Both the position numbers and the translations under genes were made by a program. A stretch of DNA of 64,000 nt from CAIWHR01 sp963726765 (lineage in GTDB: Bacteria > Pseudomonadota > Gammaproteobacteria > Burkholderiales > Casimicrobiaceae): assembly GCA_963726765.1 (NCBI GenBank), contig CAVSDH010000011.1, positions 682,001 to 746,000 of the forward strand, read 5' to 3'. Position 1 is the stretch's first letter. Each line of letters starts with the position of its first letter. The notes below the pieces were generated by a model. That model did not search any database. It was not told where the DNA came from and was given only the letters and a program-made list of their open reading frames with translations. Positions 59,010 through 64,000 of this stretch are shown here, piece by piece.

Positions 59010-59959
59010 TCCGGCGCAAGGCGACCCACGCGCTCGCGTCCATTTCCGCATTGACGTAGTGAATCATCCAGTTCGACGAAATTGCCAGGTGACACGCAAA
59101 GGGCAGACCGTCGACCAGCACGACCCGGAACTTCCTGAACTGCCCGTCGGGCGAGCGATAATCGACGAAATTCGAAATATAGAATTCCGCGTTCGGCCAT
59201 TCGGCCAGATAGGCCGCCAATCCTGGCGGATCGTCGAGCTTGACGAGACCTTTGCCGCCCTGGGAATCGAGGGGGCGAGCGATGATCGGAAACCGGCCTC
59301 CCTCCATGATTTCGCCGAGCGACAGGTCCTCGTTCTGAACCTGGAGCAGGCGCGCCCGAGTCACCAGCACCGTCGTCGGCATTACGGCCCCGGGTACGGC
59401 TCCCCAAGAGGTCCGAAACGCGATCCCGGGTGAGCGCGCCGATCCTTTGAGGCGCGTTCAGCACGGGTTTGGCCGAATGCTTCGGCAGCATTTCAAGCTG
59501 TCGCAGCAAGACCTGGTTCGCGCTCGACTCTCCTATCGCCACGAAAATCAGGTCGTGCCCGGGGAGCGGGGATGGCAGCGGACGACGCGGCATCACGTAG
59601 AGCAGCGTTACGTCGATGTCGGAATTTTCGAGAAGGCAGTCGACGGGCGTATTCGACGTCATGTCGCCTGGGGCCATCAGCACGAGCAACCTGAGGCGCG
59701 CAGGTTTGGCGGGTGGCGCCAGGCGGTAGACCTGGCGAAGCTCGAGCGCGCGCTGCTGGCGATCCAACGCTGCATCCCGCATGTCCGGATTCGCGGTAAA
59801 GAACAAAAGCGTCGAGAGATCCAGCAATGCGTTGGCGTCCCACGGATTGCGGACCGTCTGCGCTTCGAACTGCGGGCCGAGCACGGAAATGCCGCCCGCT
59901 GTGTCCATCATGCGGGCCAAACCGAGAAATCCGATCAGGTGCTGTTGATTCGAAGCCAA
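59010..59959 (-). pseudogene. TPR-type protein with ATP-grasp-like part, truncated
   Basis: The gene starts at 59959 (MASNQQHLIGFLGLARMMDT) with a short TPR-like helical part. A domain resembling RimK/glutathione-synthetase-like ATP-grasp proteins follows (FPIIARPLDSQGGKGLVKLD, FRKFRVVLVDGLPFACHLA, NWMIHYVNAEMD). Near 59403 one extra G in a GGGG run shifts the frame (DLLG to AVPGAVMPTTVL). More important, the protein loses homology soon after HYVNAEMD, where the marR operator begins, and the catalytic acidic end of an ATP-grasp is absent. So besides the frame break it appears truly cut off at the 3' side. The exact end is uncertain. Confidence 0.6.
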
Positions 59960-59997
59960 GATGTATTATCCTTCCGCCGGTTTACGTTGCCCGATTT

Positions 59998-61603
59998 TCA
60001 ACGAGGCGCGGCACGCGCGCCAGCGCGCTTCGGACGGTTCGCCGTCAGCGCAACTCCGAAGATTTGCGCGACCTTGGCGGGCCGTCTCAAGGCAAGCGCG
60101 TGTCCGAAGTGCGTGGTGCACGCCCTCCACGTCCAGCGCTTCGCTCGCGCGACGGCGCGCTTCGCACCCCGCGCGCAGTTCCGCCGCGCGGTCGCGCCCC
60201 ATCGGGGTGAACACCCGGTCGACCTGCCAGTTGGTCGCGACGTCCGCCGCGTCCTTCCAGTAGCCGACGGCAAGACCCGCGAGGTAGCCGGCGCCGAGTG
60301 CCGTGGTTTCCAGCACCTTGGGTCGCACGACCGGCACGCCGAGAAGGTCGGCCTGAAATTGCATCAGCAGGTTGTTCGCCGTCGCGCCGCCGTCGACACG
60401 AAGCTCGCTCAGCGTGATTCCGGAGTCCTTTTCCATCGCGGAGATGAGGTCGGCACTCTGGTAGGCGATCGCCTCGATCGCTGCGCGCGCGATGTGCGCC
60501 GAGGTCGTGCCGCGCGTCAGGCCGAGAATGGCGCCACGTGCATAGGCATCCCAATGGGGCGCTCCCAAACCCGAAAACGCGGGAACGAGGTAGGCGCCGC
60601 CGTTGTCGGCAACGCTCGCGGCGAGCGCCTCGACCTCGCCGGCCGAGCGGATGATCTTGAGACCGTCTCTCAGCCACTGCACCACGGCGCCGCCGATGAA
60701 GACGCTGCCCTCGAGCGCGTAGTCGAGGCGGCCGCCCTGCTGCCATGCGACGGTGGTCAACAACTGATTGGTCGAGGCTACCGCCTTTCGCCCCGTGTTC
60801 ATGAGCAGGAAGCAGCCCGTCCCGTAGGTGTTCTTGGCGAGCCCCGGCGAATGACATGCCTGCCCGAACAACGCTGCCTGCTGATCGCCGGCGATTCCGG
60901 CGATGGGCAGCGCAACGCCGTCGATCATTGCCTCCGCGCAGACGCCCGAGGATGCGACGACCCGCGGCAATACGGCGCGCGGGATGTCGAAGAGCTTCAG
61001 CAGGTCATCGTCCCATTCGCCGGTGTGGATGTTGAAGAGCAGCGTGCGGCTTGCGTTCGACGGATCGGTGACGTGCGTCCGGCCTTCCGACAGGTTCCAG
61101 ACCAGCCAGGAGTCGATCGTCCCGAAGGCGAGTTCGCCACGCGCGGCGCGTTGCCGCGCGCCGGGCACCTGGTCGAGCAGCCACTTGAGCTTGGTGCCGG
61201 AGAAATAAGCGTCGAGAACCAGTCCCGTTCTTGCCGCGATGTCCCCGGCATGACCTGCGCTCCGCAGATGGTCGCAGTGCGCCGCCGTGCGGCGGTCCTG
61301 CCAGACGATGGCATTCGCAATCGGCCGCCCGGAGGAGCGTTCCCAGACGACCGTCGTCTCGCGCTGATTGGTGATGCCGATCGCTGCGATGTCGCGGGCG
61401 CCGACCCCGGCTTTGGCGAGCGCTTCGTGCATCACTCCGGATTGCGTCGCCCAGATTTCGGTCGCGTCGTGCTCGACCCATCCGGGTTGCGGAAAGAGCT
61501 GCCGGAATTCGCGTTGCGCCGACGCGACGATACTGCCCCCGCGATCGAAAATCAGCGCGCGGGAACTCGTCGTACCTTGGTCCAGGGCCAGGACATGGGA
61601 CAT
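59998..61603 (-). CDS. glpK: Glycerol kinase, frame-broken near the end
   Basis: The enzyme phosphorylates glycerol to glycerol-3-phosphate. Features are the start VLALDQGTTSSRALIFDRGG, GWVEHDATEIW, ITNQRETTVVWERSSG, the FGTIDSWLVWNL segment, GIAGDQQAALFGQ, KNTYGTGCFLLMNTG and LRVDGGATANNLLMQFQADL in parts. Near 60167 one extra C breaks the expected ending GWKRAVARAKRW. Repair moves the stop to 59998-60000; the frame as written would run to 59966. After RW about 40 further residues follow, more than in typical GlpK. It lies near ugpBAECQ, which also yields glycerol-3-phosphate. Confidence 0.92.
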
Positions 61604-61644
61604 GATTTGCCTCGCGCTCCATCGGGGCGGTCGCCCGCAGCGGG

Positions 61645-61674
61645 TTGCCGCGTGCGTCGGGCACAGCGTAAAAT
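61645..61674 (+). promoter_or_regulatory. Putative promoter of the DUF2889-sucCD unit
   Basis: TTGCCG (61645-61650) and TAAAAT (61669-61674) are 18 bases apart, a fair sigma-70 promoter about 90 bases before the DUF2889 start. Confidence 0.45.
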
Positions 61675-61766
61675 GCCCCGTTGCCGGCGCCATTGTAACG
61701 AGCGCTGCAATCGGTCGCGAATGCTGCCGACCCGGCTCAACGCTGCACCCGCTCCGAACCTCCCCG

Positions 61767-62333
61767 ATGCCGCTTCCGCCCAGCCCCACATCGCGCCAGC
61801 GCCTGCATCAGCGCAGCATCACGTACGAGGGCTTTCGACGGGATGATGGCTTGTTCGACATCGACGCCCATCTGGTCGACGCCAAGGACCACGACTTCGA
61901 ATTGATGACCGGCGTGCGTCCCGCGCGCGAGGCGGTGCACGACATGTGGGTCCGGGTGACGATCGACGCCAGCTACGTCGTTCACGCGATCGAGGTCCGC
62001 ACGGACAGCATGCCCTACCCCGACGCCTGCGATCGCATCGAGCCGTCGTACGCGAAGCTCGTCGGCGCCAATCTCGTGCAGGGTTTTCGCCGGCGCCTGC
62101 ACGACGACATGGGGGGGCCGCGCGGCTGCACTCACGTCACCGAACTCCTGAGTTCCCTCCCGACCGCAGCCGTGCAAACTTTCGCCGGGCTGCGGCGCGA
62201 GGACGACGGGGACGCCAAGCCGTTTCAGCTGGACCGCTGTCACGCCCTCGAAACCACGACCGAAACCGTCCGCCGCTATTACCCGAAGTGGTATCGGGGC
62301 GGCGGGCCACCTTCACCGCAGGAGCTCGCTTGA
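61767..62333 (+). CDS. DUF2889 family protein
   Basis: The 188-residue cytoplasmic protein matches DUF2889: RSITYEGFRRDDGLFDIDAHLVD at the start in two parts, MWVRVTIDASYVVHAIEV, GCTHVTELLSSLPTAA with conserved Cys-Thr-His, and RYYPKWYRG at the end. Function is unknown; the ordered Asp, His and Cys residues suggest a hydrolase-like or binding pocket. Its stop overlaps the sucC start (TTGA), so the genes are coupled. Confidence 0.82.
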   Translation: MPLPPSPTSRQRLHQRSITYEGFRRDDGLFDIDAHLVDAKDHDFELMTGVRPAREAVHDMWVRVTIDASYVVHAIEVRTDSMPYPDACDRIEPSYAKLVGANLVQGFRRRLHDDMGGPRGCTHVTELLSSLPTAAVQTFAGLRREDDGDAKPFQLDRCHALETTTETVRRYYPKWYRGGGPPSPQELA

Positions 62334-63496
62334 AAATCCACGAATACCAGGGCAAGGAAATCTTTCGCAAGTATGGAGTGCCGACACCGCGCGGGCTTCC
62401 TGCATTTACCGTCGACGAGGCCGCGCGGGCGGCGAAGTCGCTGGGCGGCGCGGTCTGGGTCGTCAAGGCGCAGATCCACGCAGGCGGTCGCGGAAAGGGC
62501 GGCGGCGTGAAGGTCGCGAGGTCGCTCGACGAAGTGAGGGAGCGCGCGAGCGAGATCCTCGGCATGCAGCTCGTCACGCATCAGACCGGACCCGGTGGGC
62601 AGAAGGTTCGGCGCCTGCTGATCGAGGAAGGCGCCGACATCAAGAAGGAGCTCTATGTCGGCATGGTGGTCGACCGCGCCACGCAGCGCGTCACGCTGAT
62701 GGCGAGCTCCGAGGGCGGCATGGACATCGAGGAAGTCGCCGCGAAGACGCCGGAGAAGATCCACAAGGTGTTTATCGACCCTGCCAAGGGATTGACCGAT
62801 GCGGAGGCCGACGACGTCGCCCGCAGGATCGGCATCCCGGACGCCAGCGTGCCGCAGGCCCGCGAGGTGCTGCAGGGGCTTTATCGCGCGTTCGACATGT
62901 CGGACGCGTCGCTCGCCGAGATCAACCCGCTCGTCGTGACGGGGGAAGGTCGGGTGGTGGCGCTCGACGCGAAGCTCAACTTCGACTCGAATGCCCTGTT
63001 CCGCCATCCCGAGATCGTCGCGATGCGCGACCTGGACGAAGAGGATCCCGCCGAAATCGAAGCGTCGAAATTCGACCTTTCCTACATCTCGCTCGACGGC
63101 AACATCGGCTGCCTCGTCAATGGCGCGGGTCTCGCGATGGCGACGATGGACGTGATCAAGCTCTACGGCGGCGAACCCGCGAACTTCCTCGACGTCGGTG
63201 GTGGCGCGACCGCGGAGAAGGTGACCGAGGCATTCAAGATCATGCTGCTCAATCCGAACCTCAAGGCGATCCTGGTCAACATCTTCGGCGGCATCATGAA
63301 ATGCGACACGATCGCCGAGGGCGTGGTGGCGGCGTCCAAAGCAGTGTCGCTCAAGGTTCCGCTCGTCGTGCGTATGAAGGGCACGAACGAGGATCTCGGC
63401 AAGAAGATCCTGGCCAACTCCGGGCTGCCGATCATCACGGCGAACAACATGGCGGAAGCGGCGGAGAAGGTCGTGGCCGCGGCGAAGGGGCGATAG
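62330..63496 (+). CDS. sucC: Succinyl-CoA synthetase beta subunit
   Basis: The 388-residue subunit of the TCA-cycle enzyme carries the ATP-grasp domain and binds the nucleotide. It starts KIHEYQGKEIFRKYGVPTPRG, then KAQIHAGGRGKGGGVKVA, with EINPLVVTGEGRVVALDAKL near 200 and GCLVNGAGLAMATMD and VNIFGGIMKCDTIAEG in the ligase domain. The start codon is TTG (62330), overlapping the upstream stop, preceded by GGAG. sucD follows after two bases. Confidence 0.96.
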   Translation: MKIHEYQGKEIFRKYGVPTPRGLPAFTVDEAARAAKSLGGAVWVVKAQIHAGGRGKGGGVKVARSLDEVRERASEILGMQLVTHQTGPGGQKVRRLLIEEGADIKKELYVGMVVDRATQRVTLMASSEGGMDIEEVAAKTPEKIHKVFIDPAKGLTDAEADDVARRIGIPDASVPQAREVLQGLYRAFDMSDASLAEINPLVVTGEGRVVALDAKLNFDSNALFRHPEIVAMRDLDEEDPAEIEASKFDLSYISLDGNIGCLVNGAGLAMATMDVIKLYGGEPANFLDVGGGATAEKVTEAFKIMLLNPNLKAILVNIFGGIMKCDTIAEGVVAASKAVSLKVPLVVRMKGTNEDLGKKILANSGLPIITANNMAEAAEKVVAAAKGR

Positions 63497-63498
63497 CG

Positions 63499-64000
63499 AT
63501 GTCGATTCTGGTCAACAGGGACACCAAGGTCATCACGCAGGGGATCACCGGCAAGACCGGAGCGTTCCACACGCGGATGTGTCGCGAGTACGCCAACGGA
63601 AAGAGCTGCTTCGTCGCGGGCGTCAACCCGAAAAAGGCGGGCGAGGAGTTCGAAGGCATCCCGATCTATGCGACGGTGAAGAGCGCAAAGGAGGCGACCG
63701 GTGCAACGGTCAGCGTCATCTACGTTCCGCCGCCGTTCGCGGCGGCGGCGATCGACGAGGCGGTCGACGCGGGCCTCGATCTCGTGGTGTGCATCACGGA
63801 GGGCATCCCCGTGCGCGACATGATTCGCACGCGCTACCGGATGCAGGGGAAGAAAACGCTGCTTCTGGGTCCGAACTGCCCGGGCGTGATCACGCCGGAT
63901 GAGCTCAAGATCGGCATCATGCCGGGCCACATCCACCGCAAGGGTCGAATCGGCGTCGTCTCGCGCTCCGGTACGCTGACGTACGAGGCCGTCGGGCAGT
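63499..64000 (+). CDS. sucD: Succinyl-CoA synthetase alpha subunit, 5' part
   Basis: The first 167 residues are present; the gene runs off the window. The CoA-binding domain is clear (SILVNRDTKVITQGITGKTG, then VNPKKAGEEFEGIPIYATV), followed by LLGPNCPGVITPDELKIGIMP and the start of the ligase domain (GRIGVVSRSGTLTYEAV). The catalytic phosphohistidine lies beyond the end of the window. Start ATG 63499 is two bases after sucC. Confidence 0.96.
   Translation, partial: MSILVNRDTKVITQGITGKTGAFHTRMCREYANGKSCFVAGVNPKKAGEEFEGIPIYATVKSAKEATGATVSVIYVPPPFAAAAIDEAVDAGLDLVVCITEGIPVRDMIRTRYRMQGKKTLLLGPNCPGVITPDELKIGIMPGHIHRKGRIGVVSRSGTLTYEAVGQ

Overview
The window is GC-rich, densely coded bacterial DNA. 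Gene content points to a betaproteobacterium, probably Burkholderiales-like or a related environmental lineage. The evidence is two orphan Bug/TctC-type binding proteins, an rpsU-yqeY-dnaG-rpoD macromolecular-synthesis cluster, a CX2CX5C-type FNR, an arginine succinyltransferase (ast) operon and a Pat-type acetyltransferase. No phage, transposase, integron or CRISPR array is visible.

Layout. 1-1770: the tail of an Fe-S (CCG-domain) electron-transfer protein, a cyclic-nucleotide-binding-domain protein and a RatA/COQ10-type START protein. 2061-7450: an electron-transfer island with a monoheme cytochrome c, a membrane-anchored 11-heme cytochrome translationally coupled to a cytochrome b, an 8-heme NapC/NirT-type cytochrome and an FNR regulator. 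Two FNR-type boxes (TTGAC-N4-GTCAA and TTGAT-N4-GTCAA) precede the cytochrome genes. 7487-20776: housekeeping genes (a CAU-anticodon tRNA, Pat-like acetyltransferase, universal stress protein, rpoD, dnaG, yqeY, rpsU, tsaD, plsY, folB, xerD, ogt). 20805-23611: a TRAP transporter. 23782-33471: 5-oxoprolinase, glutathione peroxidase and three tandem paralogous family-5 binding proteins with no permease. 33576-35914: an MFS exporter with an attenuator-like leader, coupled to a lipoprotein with an HELKH motif. 35985-41090: an accessory stretch with two large secreted proteins. 41208-45320: ridA-astC-astA-astB. 45382-52150: DUF423, two Bug proteins and an RND efflux pair. 52273-57251: ugpBAECQ for glycerol-3-phosphate/glycerophosphodiester use, with glpK close by at 59998-61603. 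57252-58945: a MarR-MFS pair with a palindromic operator, abutting a truncated gene. 61767-64000: DUF2889 protein, sucC and the start of sucD.

The most interesting system is the 2.0-7.5 kb region. It reads as an anaerobically (FNR) regulated inner-membrane quinol-to-periplasm electron conduit. Its layout resembles the CbcL and ImcH types of quinone:multiheme-cytochrome oxidoreductase known from metal-reducing bacteria, but here the multiheme and cytochrome b parts are separate overlapping genes.

A caution for the reader: at least twelve conserved genes or junctions show single-base frame changes, several of them in short homopolymer runs (about 350, 11533, 11772, 20652, 27326, 34464, 36335, 40473, 50698, 51490, 59403, 60167, and possibly 31548). 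Such a density in otherwise intact genes suggests uncorrected indel errors in the assembly rather than real gene decay. Coordinates of the affected genes are given as the repaired full span.
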